NCBI RefSeq assembly: GCF_902148845.1
Contig: NC_043757.1
Coordinates: forward strand, 6,380,828 to 6,444,827
DNA: 64,000 bases
From: Salarias fasciatus
Taxonomy: Eukaryota; Chordata; Actinopteri; Blenniiformes; Blenniidae
Reading direction: 5' to 3'
Part shown: positions 50,101 through 62,149 of the stretch, piece after piece
How positions within the stretch are numbered: position 1 is the first letter of the stretch
Layout of the letters: every line of letters starts with the position of its first letter
Notes under the pieces: model-generated
Told to the model about the DNA's origin: nothing
The model's input: the letters and a program-made list of their open reading frames with translations, nothing else
Database searches by the model: none
Program-made: the position numbers and the translations under genes

Positions 50101-53100
50101 CTACCTCACCTCGAACGTGGCCTACGGTACGCCTCCGATTCCTGGATAAGTGCACTTCATTCAGCTTTGATCAGAGAGGCTCCGGAGCCTAGACAAAGCC
50201 GTGAATGTTCCTCCTCCTCCCGCTCAGGTAAAACAGGTGTCCGTGACGTCCACCTGGAGCTGAGGAACATGACCATGTGCGGCAGGACGGGAAACCTGCA
50301 CTTCATCCGCTTCCCGACGCAGGCCATGCCCCGCTTCATTCAGATGGGCCGCGACAAGAACTTCTCCAGTCTGCACACGACGCTGTGTGCCACCGGAGGA
50401 GGGGCCTACAAGTTCGAAAATGACTTCCGGACGGTGAGTGAGGAGAGGCAGCGACTTGTGACGTGTTTACAGAACAAATACCTGTGAAGACTTATTTTTC
50501 TTCAGTAATAAAATGTCATGAAAAGGCTCCGTTTACAGAACAATGTTTTCAAGTGAAAATGCTAAACCTTCATTACATTCTTTGGGATGTCTGTTTAGAT
50601 GACATATTTTGAAAATGCTCTGTGTCCATGTAAATGAGGGAAAACGCAACTTTCTGTCGTCTGGAATAACAATCCAACTTGGTGGTTTGTCTGTACGAAC
50701 GTCTGTGGACTCGCCATTGTGAATGTTTAAAGTTTATTGTTCTCTGTGCTACATGTGTGGTTTCGTTACAGAAAGCACCAGTGAATATTTTTATATGAAA
50801 ACTACATAGTTTTTACATTTAAACGGGCGTCGTTTTCCAAATGATGTCTGTTAAAGGCAAAAATTATCTGAAAGAAAAACACAAAATCAATGTGATTTCA
50901 CTCCCTGAAAGTTAAATTTTTGTTTGCTTTTCTTGATATTACTTTTGAATATGTCAGGAAGTTTAACTGTTAAACAAAAAAAAAATCTTTGTTGGATTCC
51001 AGATATTAAAAAGACTTTCTTTTCAACCACATGCATTTGATAAATTAACGTCAATGTGACATGTGCTACTGGCAGACTTTGATTTCTCATCGGTTCTTTT
51101 GAATTTTTGAGCAGATGTGTGTTTTTACCTGAGTCAGCTCATTGTCCTGCAGTTTCCTGGTGATTCTCTAATCTTTGACATTTTGGAAGAGATGGTAAAT
51201 TTGCTTTGTGATTGCCTGATGGGTCAACGATCACATGAGTTCAGTGACTGTGTCTGCAGTGCAGCAGATTCGGTGAACCCTGCAGTGTGAGCGAAACTGG
51301 ACTAAAAGTCTTTATCTCAGCCAAAACCGTGCTTCCAGGTCGGAGGTCTTCAGAGGACACTTTGAAAACCGCTCTTCCAGGGATTGTTTTATTTCTTTTA
51401 ACGCGTGTCGTATCAACATGCTGAAGGTGCTTCTGTCCTGCAGATGGCCGACCTGGAGCTGCTGAAGCTGGACGAGCTGGACTGCTTGATCCGTGGGCTC
51501 TTGTTTATGGACCGGGTGGGCTTCAACGGACACCCAGAGTGCTACTACTTCCAGAACCCGTCAGACACGCAGAGGTGCGTGAAGAAGCCCTGCACCCTTG
51601 ACAACCCGTTCCCCATGCTGCTGGTCAACATCGGCTCCGGGGTCTCCATACTGGCCGTGTACTCCGAGAACAACTACAAGCGGGTGACTGGGACCAGGTG
51701 AGGCCCGTCAGGACCTATTTATAGGCACGACAGTCAGCAGTTCAATCACAGGAAGGTTATTTTTGTTGGAGGCGACTCTTCGGATGACTCACGCAGATCA
51801 GAAGAGGAAGGGAAATAAAAAGTTAATCATCGGAAATAAGAATAAAGACATAAATCTAATCACTCCTCACATTTTCTGGCTGTGAAAAGTAAAGTTTCCA
51901 AACCATCAGTTGATGACTGTTAAATCACAGAGCAGAATTTTGAATCAAGATTATTGATCTTGTGCTTTCTTTTTCAAAGTAGAATGACCACAAGGAAAGA
52001 ACCAGCAAAACAGATGAAGAGATTTCACAAACTGTTGATGGTCATACAGTACAAAGATTAGGCTTGCTGGTTGCGCTAAGTCAATGTTTTGCTTGAAGGA
52101 ATCTGTGCAAAAGGTGAAGGTGGCCAAATGCTTTTTTATAGCCATGTAGATGTGACAGATCTTCCAGTGGTTCGAGTAGCATCATAACATCTACTATCAG
52201 CGCGTGTGCTTTAGCAATCTTTGAGCCAGACGTGATTAGATAGTGAATTGTAAACAAAATGTTGAGGGAAAAATAAACCTGTCAACATGGAGTCATATTG
52301 ATAGAGATTATGTAACGGCTGAACTCTAATAGGCCATCGTCTGGATTATCTGCCATCGCAGATGACCAAAACTAGCATGAGGCATACGGGTATGTTTTTC
52401 TACCGGATTTTGATCAAGTTGTTCTGTATTGCAAACAGACGTGGAGCTGGATTATCTGATTTGATCATGCCCTTGCTAAATTGTTGCTGTTTGTCTCTAA
52501 ATTTCAAGCAAGGTAAAGATCTTTGTGTAGTGACTGTTGGGTAAGTGGAACATGTGGTAATGGCTTGAGCAGCAATCCAGGAACTGGATGAAAGTCACTG
52601 TAATTTCCTCGAGTTTGAAGATAGACATGACTGGGGAAAAAAAAGAGTCGGAGAAAGAGGCCAAATTTCCAAAGTAAACATACTTGTATTATTCATGACT
52701 TTTTAGTTTCACACAGTTCAGTTTTCTGCCATTTAATGTTATAAGAAATCCAGTTCTCGCGTGCACGCAAACGGATCTCAAAGTTCAACCCTACCACTTC
52801 TTTTCCAACTGTAAATATTTAAAATGAAGCATTTGACAGTTTAACATTCAGAGTAGCTGCGTAATAAACCAGACGCGGTCGGCACGTGTTCCTGTTCTCC
52901 CTCTGAACGCAGGCTTCCTTACTGTCTTTTCAGTCTGGGGGGCGGCACATTCCTGGGCCTCTGCTGTCTGCTGACGGGCTGCGAGACGTTCGAGGAGGCT
53001 CTGGAGATGGCCAGCAAGGGCGATTCCACCAACGTGGACAAGCTGGTGAAAGACATCTACGGAGGAGACTATGAGCGCTTCGGCCTGCAGGGCTCCATCG

Positions 53101-54075
53101 TCGCTTCCAGGTGAGCGCCGTGGAAAAAAAAAAGAAAGACGTGACACAAAAAGAGCACAGAATAACCTGTGTGGCTGACTTCAGTCAGACAATCAAGACG
53201 AACCAGATTTTAGAACAGAACATGACGCGCAGCCAGCAAATTCTTCAAAGTCGCTTCTATCAATCATTAAATTGGCTCGCAGCGCAGCTGAAGATCTGAT
53301 TAGTGTTTCGGAGCTGAACCTTTCAGACGTTGCCACACCGGTAGTTTGATTCTCTGTATGACAGGAAGCCAGTGCAAAGAGCAGAGAGCTGGACCGATGT
53401 GGTTCACTTTAAAGACGTTTGTCAGGACTTCATTACTGTTGAATCAGCTGGAACTCCCTGAGAGATTTTTCAGGAAGCGATGCATGGATTAACCCTTTCC
53501 TTACCTGAATATTTCCCTTCAGGGGTGAGAGGCCCACGAGAGGCTCCGCTCTGCCCGCTGACCCACCCAGCAGATTGTAAAAATGTTCCATCCATTCCGG
53601 ATGAAATTGGGCTGTGTGTAGCCTCTGGTTAGCCTGAAAGTCTTTTGTTTGCTCACATTTTCGAATCTCTGTTCAGCATATATACAGAGCAAAGCTGTCA
53701 CTCTGGGTTGGAAAGCTAATCCTTAAAAAAAAAAAAAAAAAAACAAACAAACAAACAAACAAGGGAAAGATTTGATCATAATCAGTGACAGTTCCAAACA
53801 GTGTTGGTTCGCGGTCGCTTCTGAAGGTTGCCATGACACGTGCCGATGTCACCGCGCACCTTCGTATAGCCGTCTGTTTTGTTTTTAAGCTGTTAGAAGG
53901 TCATGGCGCTTATCAAACGTGCCAATGAGGGTGTTTGTTTTCCAGCTTTGGTCACATGATGAGCAAAGAGAAGAGAGACAGCATCAGCAAGGAGGACCTG
54001 GCCAGAGCCACGCTCATCACCATCACAAATAATATAGGATCTATAGCCGGCATGTGTGCTGTCAACGAGGTACAT

Positions 54076-54128
<53 letters not shown>

Positions 54129-55597
54129 AAGTCCTATAAGTTATGTAATATGAACATATGAATTAGTGAAGCTTATTCCAGCCGTTAGCAGTCAGTGATG
54201 TGGAAATACCAAATGACCAACAAGGGGTTCAGCAAGTTTTCATGTCAATAATCTTCTTTCACACGACGAGCTGAGAGTTTGTTTGCAACTCAGGATGACT
54301 GGCAGCATTATCAACCTGTCGACCTCACAGACACTCGAGATTGCTGTGTTTCGGTTGGTTCATTCCCCAATACAGATTTTTCTGTGGTTAAAAACCTCGA
54401 AGTTGATTTAATTTCTATAAATCATCGTCATTTTCTGAAAATATTTACTCATCATCCATTTCATCTCGTATATACACCAACCTGAATGTCTCACTGGTTT
54501 GTTAGCCGTTAAACCAGGAGCTGCGGTTGACAGATTTCTCGGTAGCCGCAGGCGTCAGTCCGGAGTTTTTCTGCGTGCCGTGAGCTTCTTTACAGTGTTG
54601 CCTTGTGGCATGGCGATCAAGCAGCATTGTACAGGGCTATCACAGCATGCAGAGCTGCAGCGAACGCACAGGGGCCACATCCAGAATGACAAGGAGACGT
54701 ATCATTCAGATAGTTCTAGAAAATGATTTGAAACGTAAACATTACTACTCTTAAAGCCAATCGTGTCTTGATATGAGGATTCTGTTGCTAGTAGATTGCA
54801 TTACCAAGAGAAGAACCTGCAATTGAAACACAAATATCAGCTGCACAGCGCCCTCCTGTGGTTTGGAGGAGGAGATGCAGTCACCGATTTCTTTGAGGTT
54901 AAAATGAAGTCTGAGTTTGGATTGTTGGCACATTCATGTTCTCCATTTAATAACTTACTTAGAGAGTAATTATATCTTTGTATCAATAAAATTTAGGTAG
55001 AATGTTTTGATTATAAAAGGTGAAAAGCACTAATACTAATCGAGTTTTAGTTCTTTTTACGGGTTTTTCAATCAGATGAGAGAGAAACTATTTGGTCTGA
55101 CCAAAAAAACATACAGATTGCTGAAGTCAGTTGCAGTAACAAAACCACATACCTGTTAATTTTTGGGGAATTTGATGGATTTTGTGTCTAGATTTCACTG
55201 TTTTCCTTACCTTTTCTCCCCTGGCATCAGAGAATCGAGCGCGTTGTGTTTGTTGGGAACTTCCTTCGGATCAACACAGTCTCCACGAAGCTGCTAGCCT
55301 ACGCCATGGACTACTGGTCTAAAGGACAGTTAAAAGCCCTTTTCCTGGAACATGAGGTGAGCACCAATAAAATACTGAAACACGTTTAAACATCATCCAA
55401 TAATCCTGTGCAGCAAATCCAAACTGTTTTGCCTCGCAGCGCTGTTTTTGTTCCGATTGTACGCTCCGCCTCACTTCAGTGAAAGTCCAGGACTTGTTTG
55501 TGACGTGTGCACTGATGCGTTTGTGCGCCGGCTCCAGGGTTATTTCGGAGCGGTGGGGGCGCTGCTGGAGCTGCTGAAGACGACGGAGGACCCGTGA
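41112..55597 (+). CDS. pank1: Pantothenate kinase 1, alpha-type isoform
   Basis: Eight exons join in phase: 41112-41388, 49980-50126, 50228-50433, 51444-51697, 52934-53110, 53946-54069, 55231-55356 and 55538-55597 (TGA). They give 456 residues. The enzyme phosphorylates pantothenate with ATP, the first and rate-limiting step of CoA synthesis. The first 92 residues are Gly/Asn-rich and low in complexity and end [14 protein letters not shown], matching the basic motif of human PANK1 alpha. The kinase core starts [20 protein letters not shown], then GGGAYKFE with the conserved acidic residue, [54 protein letters not shown] and [14 protein letters not shown]. The gene belongs to PANK1 rather than PANK2/3: the exon 1 motif, the beta-type exon and intronic mir-107 all agree. 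Confidence 0.96.
41915..42204 (+). promoter_or_regulatory. pank1: Candidate internal promoter for the beta-type pank1 transcript
   Basis: Two NF-Y-type CCAAT boxes (ATTGG at about 41921 and AGCCAATCAG at about 41974) lie 230-290 bases upstream of the beta-type ATG. There is no clear TATA box. Inferred from motif and position. Confidence 0.4.
42205..42232 (+). CDS. pank1: pank1 alternative first exon (beta-type)
   Basis: The 28-base coding piece ATGAAGCTTATCACTGAAAA... encodes MKLITEKKP plus one base and ends at a strong donor (GTAAGT). The phase fits exon 2 at 49980, giving [15 protein letters not shown]. Human PANK1 beta starts MKLINGKKQTFPWFG as I recall. The resulting isoform is 373 residues, the human beta length. 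It lacks the Gly/Asn-rich alpha N-terminus. Confidence 0.9.
43690..43860 (+). pseudogene. Decayed Myb/SANT-like domain, probably from a PIF/Harbinger DNA transposon
   Basis: One plus-strand frame reads [20 protein letters not shown], then a helix with [12 protein letters not shown]-like spacing ([12 protein letters not shown]) and a stop, then [10 protein letters not shown]. This follows the pattern of the Myb/SANT-like DNA-binding proteins that accompany Harbinger transposons. The downstream partner is not seen, so it is a remnant. Confidence 0.55.
45950..46170 (+). repeat. Dispersed repeat copy (same family as 50527 and 59723)
   Basis: Shares 'gatggacaataacaa', 'attctcctgggacttggtgg' and 'gtctgtccatgt' with the element at 59723-60309, in the same order but diverged. 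In pank1 intron 1. Confidence 0.55.
50527..50850 (+). repeat. Dispersed repeat copy, diverged
   Basis: Shares 'gttttcaagtgaaaa', 'gtctgttta.atgaca', 'ccaacttggtggtttgtctgt' and 'gtgtggtttc' with the copies at 45950 and 59723, in the same order. In pank1 intron 3. Confidence 0.55.
53330..53425. repeat. Possible old LINE-like fragment
   Basis: 'aggaagccagtgcaaagag' and 'ctggaccgatgtgg' resemble a segment often seen in fish repeats. Short and weakly supported. In pank1 intron 5. Confidence 0.25.
54076..54126. repeat. pank1: (CA)n microsatellite abutting a pank1 donor site
   Basis: About 25 CA units begin 7 bases after the end of pank1 exon 6 (donor GTACATGCACA). CA-rich RNA next to a donor is a known binding site for hnRNP L. 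Confidence 0.9.
54571..54652 (+). ncRNA. mir107: microRNA precursor mir-107
   Basis: A hairpin in pank1 intron 6, on the gene's strand. The 3p arm (54620-54642) begins AGCAGCATTGTACAGGGCTA and ends TCA, which is miR-107 and not miR-103 (ending TGA). The 5p arm (54583-54605) begins AGCTTCTTTACAGTGTTGCC. The loop region CTTGTGGCATGG is as I recall it in human. The base of the stem pairs CTGCGTG with CATGCAG. This family sits in the matching intron of PANK genes in vertebrates and targets metabolic and cell-cycle mRNAs. It is likely processed from pank1 pre-mRNA. Confidence 0.97.
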
Positions 55598-58368
55598 AGG
55601 AAACTCTCGCCACCCCGGACCGCCGTGTGTCGTCGACCTGCGATGCTGCTGAAAGGTCCCCTTCACAGAGGAACACTAAGAGAGGGATTCAGAAACTGAG
55701 AAAAGCCATTTTAATAGTAATTTAACATTTGTATATAAAGATAACCTCTAATGTCCCTCTCCTATATTTCCCCGGAGTCTCCCGCCATCATAGAGGTTTT
55801 AATATTGTAATCTTTAATTTATAGTTTCCTGTGATCAGGCTGGTTCATTCTTCTGATCAGCCCTGTGTCAGGACGCACAGTCGCAAAGTTTTAACTTGCT
55901 TTTTTTTTTTGTTTGTTTTGTTTTTAATAATAATTTTTTTTTTTTTTTTTGTGGAAAGCTACTGTAGCATTACGTCCTGGGGACTGTAGTGCGTGGGGCG
56001 ACTTCTGTGTGTGCACGGCGAAGAAGGCTCTCCTCTGAGTTCCATCTTTTGAAGTGCAGGAGTTTTGCAGTTTGTTGCACAATGAGTTTCCCCGTTCCCC
56101 TTGTTCTTCTGAGGAGTGCACTGAAGCCAAATCCCTTTGAGATTCATTTAGCACTTGCTTCCCTCAGCTCCAGACTGGAAGCAGGAAAACGGTCTCTTTT
56201 TATCTTTCTATCTAAACGACACATTGCCTTTGCTGTACGTTCGTCTGTCTTCCATCTGCCTGCATCGTATTCATCTCTAACACTTCCGTATCCTCACGCA
56301 TGAAACTTGCTGTCGAAGAGACAGAATCAAGACGTCGTCTTCCCAGACTCGATCTGGATCTCGCTCGGCAACCCGTGCTTGTGATGAGTGAAAGACTTTT
56401 CTTTCTCTTTCTTCTTGCTGTTGCCCTTCGCTGCCTGTCTGTGTCTTACCTGCAGGACTTCTTGGAATTAAGGCACGTTCCTTCTCCCTTTGGCTTCTAA
56501 TGTTCCCGATGCTGCCTTGATTGGTTTTAATGAGGTGTTTACAATGTGCTCGGCAATTAATTGAACAAAAAATGGAGAAGATGAGTCAGTTTTTAATGGT
56601 CTGGCGATGGCATGTTATTGTAGTTGGCTGTTCATACATAAATTCTGCTCACCTCTTTGTTCTTAAGAAAACTGTAATCCTGTTCTCCTCTCATAAGAAA
56701 TGCTTAGCAGCGACTAACCTCGAGCTTTAAAACCTCCTCATAATCGATAAACTCTCGAGTCGCCGCAGTAGAACTGTAGATTGTGGAGGAATATGGACCA
56801 CAAGTGTATTTCTTCCTGTAGTTTCTCTTCCCAGCCTGGACCTTTTTACAGCCTTTCATTTCACCTCTCTCTCCGAAGCAGCTGAACCATAAAGACGGAC
56901 ACTGTCCACCGTCTACATGCCTTTACTCTCCTGCAGAGAAACTGTGCTCTTTCCTCAGTGTCATGCTGTAAAATCCACCTTAAATGCACAGAAATCGTCA
57001 TGTGGCGACACATTTACATGACTTCAGTATCTTTTAAACTTCACCTACAATCAATGTGAGTCAAATCAGATGTGATCGTGTTAAACATAAATGTGTCATA
57101 CACTCTGATTCACACTAATGACTTTCCTTTAGAATGAAGGAAGACCGAAATGTAATATATTTATGTTTTATAGTGTATCAGTGTAAAAAGCAGAGGTGTC
57201 AAACTATATTTAAATACACAGCCCTGTTTGTTCTCAATCTTCAACACTAAAATGTTGCCCTATAAATTATTTTATTATATCTAGAATTAAGCTTTCTCTT
57301 TCAGTTTTAGTTGCAAATATGTACAGGTTCTGTAAATGTCCACATTTAATGAACTCTGCTTTCCAAAATCTGTTAATCTCCCAGAATCTGGGCAAAAGCT
57401 TGTTGAATCTTCAGTATTCAGCAGAACTGTTTCCTCAAACTTACCCTAACACAACTTCCATGCTAATTCGTTAATCCTTCAACTGCTGTATTAATTTTCA
57501 CTTTGAGGAATATCTGACAAAGAGCAGCAGTGAATCTTACTGTAACAAGTGGATTTTGTGGCAAAAATACCAAACTCTGGCCCTAAGAAGAGCTTTTCCC
57601 ACAGGTTACCAGGCCTCTGTGTGTTCTCAGTAGGGATAAGAGCAGATTGTAACCACTAGATGCCTCTAAATCCTCCACACTGAATCTCTGAATGGCACAA
57701 TGCTTCTGCAAGGGTCAGAAAGAGAGGGTAAGCGATCATCTCCCGTCAACTCAGTCATGGAGAGTTTCACTGCAAACTGTGACAGCTTCTCTGTTTTCTG
57801 GTCCTTGTTGGTTTTTTTTTGTTTGTTTTTTTTTTTTGCCTTGTTCCAGCTCATGCTGGGACGATAACAGTGACCTCAGTCTGTCAGGTGCCACTCTGCT
57901 TGATGATAATTAGGCTAGTCGGGTCGCATCGTGCCACCCCCCCCCTCCTGATCTGAAGCCCCCAGCCGGTTGCCTTCACTGCATGTCAGTTTGGTCACAC
58001 TGTATTTGTGCCCTTCACTTTCCTACTGAGCGTCCCTTGTTTGTTTTTTCTTCTTTTTCTTGTGTTTTTGCATGCGTCTAGCCTTTTTCAGTTTTCCTGT
58101 TGTGCTTTCTGGGCTAGTTTTCTTTCTTTTGCCACTAAGATTCAGAGCAGTTACAACAAATTGGCAGTGTGGATAGTTCATGATTCGCCTGCCCGTCCCA
58201 AATATGTCTTCACACAAAATCATCGACTCTTGAAGTAAGATCTGCGATTCATTGAAAACCACAATTTTCTGTTTATATCAGATTGTTTTATGGAAAATTT
58301 TCAAAAAGTGTGTCATTTTATTTTTATCATTCTGTTTTTGTGGCCAGTACTAATAATGAGGTTGTGTA

Positions 58369-58369
<1 letters not shown>

Positions 58370-58402
<33 letters not shown>
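58370..58402. repeat. Homopolymer C tract (33 C)
   Basis: Thirty-three consecutive Cs on the plus strand. On the sense strand of pank1 this is a poly-C stretch in the 3' UTR. Length may be affected by sequencing. Confidence 0.9.
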
Positions 58403-58404
<2 letters not shown>

Positions 58405-59722
58405 CAACTGATATATATATATTTTTTTTAATGTTATACCGATTGTTGTTTTTGAACATGTAGTTGGCACAACAGAACCAGTGTGATTGTTTGTGTTCCG
58501 TCAGACTGCAGTAATGCTCTGAAACGTTGGTCGCTGCATGCCGTACCTCTCGAGCTCATGTCATTGTCCTGCAGATCATTTTATCCTGACAGGTTTTGCT
58601 GTTTGTGAACAGCAGTGGTTTTATGTTTTTACATTATGTGGACCCGTCTGTCCGTCACTGCTGTCTCTGCAGAGTACATGCGATATCATGTTTCTATGCT
58701 ATTCTTAATGTATTCCGGTTTATGGTGACTTTGTAATTGTCTGTTCATACTACACAGTTAAAACCTTGAAATAATTCTGTTGATTATTGTTGTTGTTTTG
58801 GGACTGAGCTGGTCAGGTGGATACATACTCTCTGCCCAAAAAAAACAAAACAAAAAAAAAAAAAAATGATGGAATAATAAGAACAATGTTAGACGATTCA
58901 TACGTCACGTGAAAGTAAAGAAACGGTGAACCTAAGTAGCATCTTTGCATTTTCTGTGGTTGTGGAGTATGTATAGACCTTCATACTGATGTCAGGCTGC
59001 AAACGGTCATAACGACACAAAAACACCTTCTTCAGATCAGCACAACGGCTCGTGGTGTGGTTGGTATTTTTGAAGTATTTTAACTTACATACAATGTGAA
59101 TCAGTCTTTTCAGCAACGCCACATCAAAGCAGCTTTTTGTTTCTGTTATTCCGACTCAAGTCGCTCTGCTTTCAGAGCGATCTGGGTCTGGATCTGTTCG
59201 GGGTTCGTTTCCCACCGGGACCACCTGTACTCGGAGTGTTTCTCTGTACTGTGAGGAGCTCCAACGGCAAATGAGTGAGATCTTAACCTACAAGCTATGC
59301 AGTAACACACTCATCCATCTCTGTCACCTCCTATCTAAACCTACCAGAGTTGAATTGACTTGTTTGTTAATACTTTTGTAAAGAATATGCAACCCTGTTC
59401 GTTTTTCCCGCTCACTGAGAAATCCTGTTTGAATCTTGACGGAGAGTTTCTCCCCCTCCTGAAGTTTCAGTCCTGCTGAATTTGTTGTGAACACTACTGA
59501 AGGCGGACGCTTGTAACAGGATGTTTGAGACCGAATTATGCACCAGAAGTGTTTTTTTGTTCTTTCTTTTTTCCTCCCCCATGTGTAACTCAACCCTACT
59601 CCAGGTGCATGTACTGCACAGGAGAGTGATTACAGTATACATGTTTACGACTAAAATCAGTCGTTTTATGTATTTTAGATTTAATCCCACTTTTATTTTT
59701 GTTTATTAAGAGAAAATCGTCT

Positions 59723-60309
59723 TTAAAGGTGCACTATGTAAACTTGAATGCCAGATTTATGCATTAGTTGGCAGCGGACAGACTTTATTTGGAAATGTGT
59801 TAAGAGCCCATTTACACATTTTCAAGTGAAAACAAAAAATCTTTCTTTGCATATTAGTCTGTTTACATGACAACAGTGCTTGGAGTCACTGAAAATGCAA
59901 CTTTTTGAAAACGCCCTTAATTCTTCACCATCTGAGCGGGTAAAGCTCGGGCTCTGTCTTTGTGTAGACTGAGGGACGCTGTGGCTGTATAGTAGTTCTT
60001 TTGTACACGATGGACAATAACAGCGTCCATATTCTCCTGGACTTGGTAGTTCTACAGTTGTCACTGGAATACCAATCTGAGTTTGTCTGTCCTTATGAAT
60101 GTCCATGTACTCCCGTTGTTAATGTTTAGAGCATATTGTTCTTAACACAGGTGTGGTTTCAGCACACATCAACCAACAGCACCAACTAGTGGCCCAGCAT
60201 GAAAACGACCCTGCTGTTTCCATAGAAATTGGCACAATTTTTAAAAAGTTGCCATGTAAACACAAAAATGATGCGTTTTTGTGTAAGAAAGAGCATAGTG
60301 TACCTTTGA
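59723..60309. mobile_element. TTAA-flanked MITE-like element, 587 bp
   Basis: The left end is TTAAAGGTGCACTATGTA. The right end, read inverted, is TTCAAAGGTACACTATGC, so the termini match over about 15 bases with a few changes and one TTAA is mutated. The interior matches the repeats at 45950 and 50527. No transposase. Older than the elements at 13303 and 63018. Confidence 0.65.
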
Positions 60310-61025
60310 AATGTGCAGATATCTCCTCCAAACTTGATATGATTTTTCACCCAACTCCTCAAAGGTTCCTAATCCGGTCAAACATCCTGTTGCTGTAACA
60401 CATCCGACCTTTGACCTGTTTTCTAAAATGCTTGACTGGCAGGATGGATCTTTTCACCCTTGTGTATTTGATTGTACAGAGCTTTTGTAAATAATAATAT
60501 TAACGATAATAATAATATGATTTATTCGACACCAGCAAATCTGTCTGAAGTGGTTTCAGCTGTCCGGGGCAAAGTTTCCCAAGTACGACTCGGCCATGTT
60601 CGATCTCAGACGCAGACAGAAGACGCATCGAGACAAACCACTTTTCATATTTACAGTTGTGATAGTATCCGTGAATAGCTTGTTTTAACCTGCTTGCAGT
60701 ACATAATAAGGATGAAACATTGTTTTAGATGTTTTTTTTTTTTGTTTTTTTTTTCTGTGATTAGGTTTGATATCTCAAACATTTAATGTCAGTTTGATAA
60801 GATTAACAAAAACATTTTTCGTGAGCAATCTTGGTGGGAAGCTAATGAAAATCCTTTCCTTCCGGCTGTTCCGATGCTCTTGGTGGCTCCTGTCGAGGTG
60901 CATGTTTTCTGTCTGCTGGATTTCAATGCCAGTTGTTCAATCCCTGTGATCTGGGTCCACGGGAAGTCTTGGATCGCCCAGTGCTGGTTGTTCGTGTCAG
61001 AGCTGCTGCTTTTAACTCCGGTTTG

Positions 61026-61031
61026 AATAAA
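61026..61031 (+). terminator. pank1: Likely distal pank1 polyadenylation signal
   Basis: The first canonical AATAAA after the pank1 stop, followed by an A-rich run and T/GT-rich DNA (gtgtatgt). Confidence 0.5.
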
Positions 61032-61050
61032 AGAAAGGGTTAAAAAAAAA

Positions 61051-62043
61051 AAAGAGAGAAATTAAAGATTCCCTGCCTTGTGCAATGTGTATGTACTGAA
61101 GTGAAAGTGAAGAGATTTTCTTTTCTAAAAAGGAATTAAACTAAAACTGGATCAAATGTGTGTGCCGGGTGGTTTTTACTCACTTGGAATGAATGAAAAT
61201 ATAACATGATCCATTGCAGGAGGAAACGGCTCTAAAATTAAACTTGTATTTGTGATATTTGAAATTCCTTTAAATATATTTTTATTAATTTTCTTTTTAA
61301 TAAAGGAACCAGAAAACATAGAAAATCAGAACAAAAAAAAATGAGCCCATACCCACCCCCCTCCCAAACAGTTAATGAAATATTTAGTGTCAATTGCAAG
61401 CTAACATTTCTGATTGATATCATGACTATCATGATGTATCTCTGCTCCTGGCGGGTGAGGATGTAGAAGAGGAGGGCAGCAGGCAGAGGCTGGAGTGCCC
61501 AGTGTGGAATCTGAAAACCTCCAGTGTGTCTAAAGGCTCAATGACTCGGTGCTGAGCAGGCATGCTGCCTTGATCTGTATCCTTTCATCAAGTCCCTACC
61601 TAAATACAGAGCTTAGGGACTGACACTGTATGAAACGATTGCATGTGGTTAAAAATGACATTCTATTTTGGAAAACCAATGAAATGTTGAAATAAATTCT
61701 CTCATTTTCGGAGAGATTTCAAAGCCTGGACCTTGAACACTGTCATCAGCTGCTGCAGCACCGTTCAATGACGGACCCAAGCATGATGTGATCAATGGGG
61801 GACCACACAGCCAATACCCAACCTCTCCAGGGTCTGTCAACCTGGTGCATATGCCAAAATGCATATGCAGCCAAGCCGTGAGATCATCGTCTCTCACTCC
61901 CCACTTTACAATGCACAATCCATATTACACAACAACAACAACAACAACAACAACAACAGAGAGAGAGATTTTCCACCAAGGAGCAACAGCAACACCAATC
62001 TGATCCACAGAGATTAAAAAAAGCAATAAAACATAGCACTCAC
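61051..62043. other. Intergenic, no gene recognised
   Basis: AT-rich at first, then an unclassified 61430-61930 stretch of even base composition with a 90-codon minus-strand frame (61649-61918) that has no family signature. A (CAA)n run lies at 61930-61958, followed by GAGA. Confidence 0.5.
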
Positions 62044-62149
62044 CACTTGTAGATGAAAGCCATCCTGTGATCCTTCTTGAGCAATCGCTCTGAGACGTCC
62101 TCGGAAAATCCCGCACAAAGTCTTGTAGTTTATAGTTAGCTTTTAGCAT
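62044..62149 (-). CDS. Candidate first coding exon of an unrecognised minus-strand gene
   Basis: A minus-strand ATG (62147-62149) opens MLKANYKLQDFVRDFPRTSQ and continues for 35 codons to a strong donor (GTGAGT at 62043-62038). Upstream there are CCAAT/ATTGG boxes (62307 and 62395) and GC-rich DNA. I recognise no family and no second exon, so this may be a real gene start, a lncRNA or a chance combination. Confidence 0.3.

Larger units (their letters stand above)
55598..61050 (+). other. pank1: Long 3' UTR of pank1
   Basis: No AATAAA is seen between the stop at 55597 and 61026 (AATAAA 61026-61031), so the 3' UTR could be about 5.4 kb. It contains T-rich runs, an uninterrupted C33 tract at 58370-58402 and a MITE-like element at 59723-60309. 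No coding pattern. Non-canonical poly(A) signals may give shorter forms. Confidence 0.55.

Noticed and set aside
41112-55597. PANK2 or PANK3 as the identity of the kinase
   Set aside because: The exon 1 basic motif, the beta-type alternative exon and a hairpin ending in the miR-107 (not miR-103) sequence all indicate PANK1.
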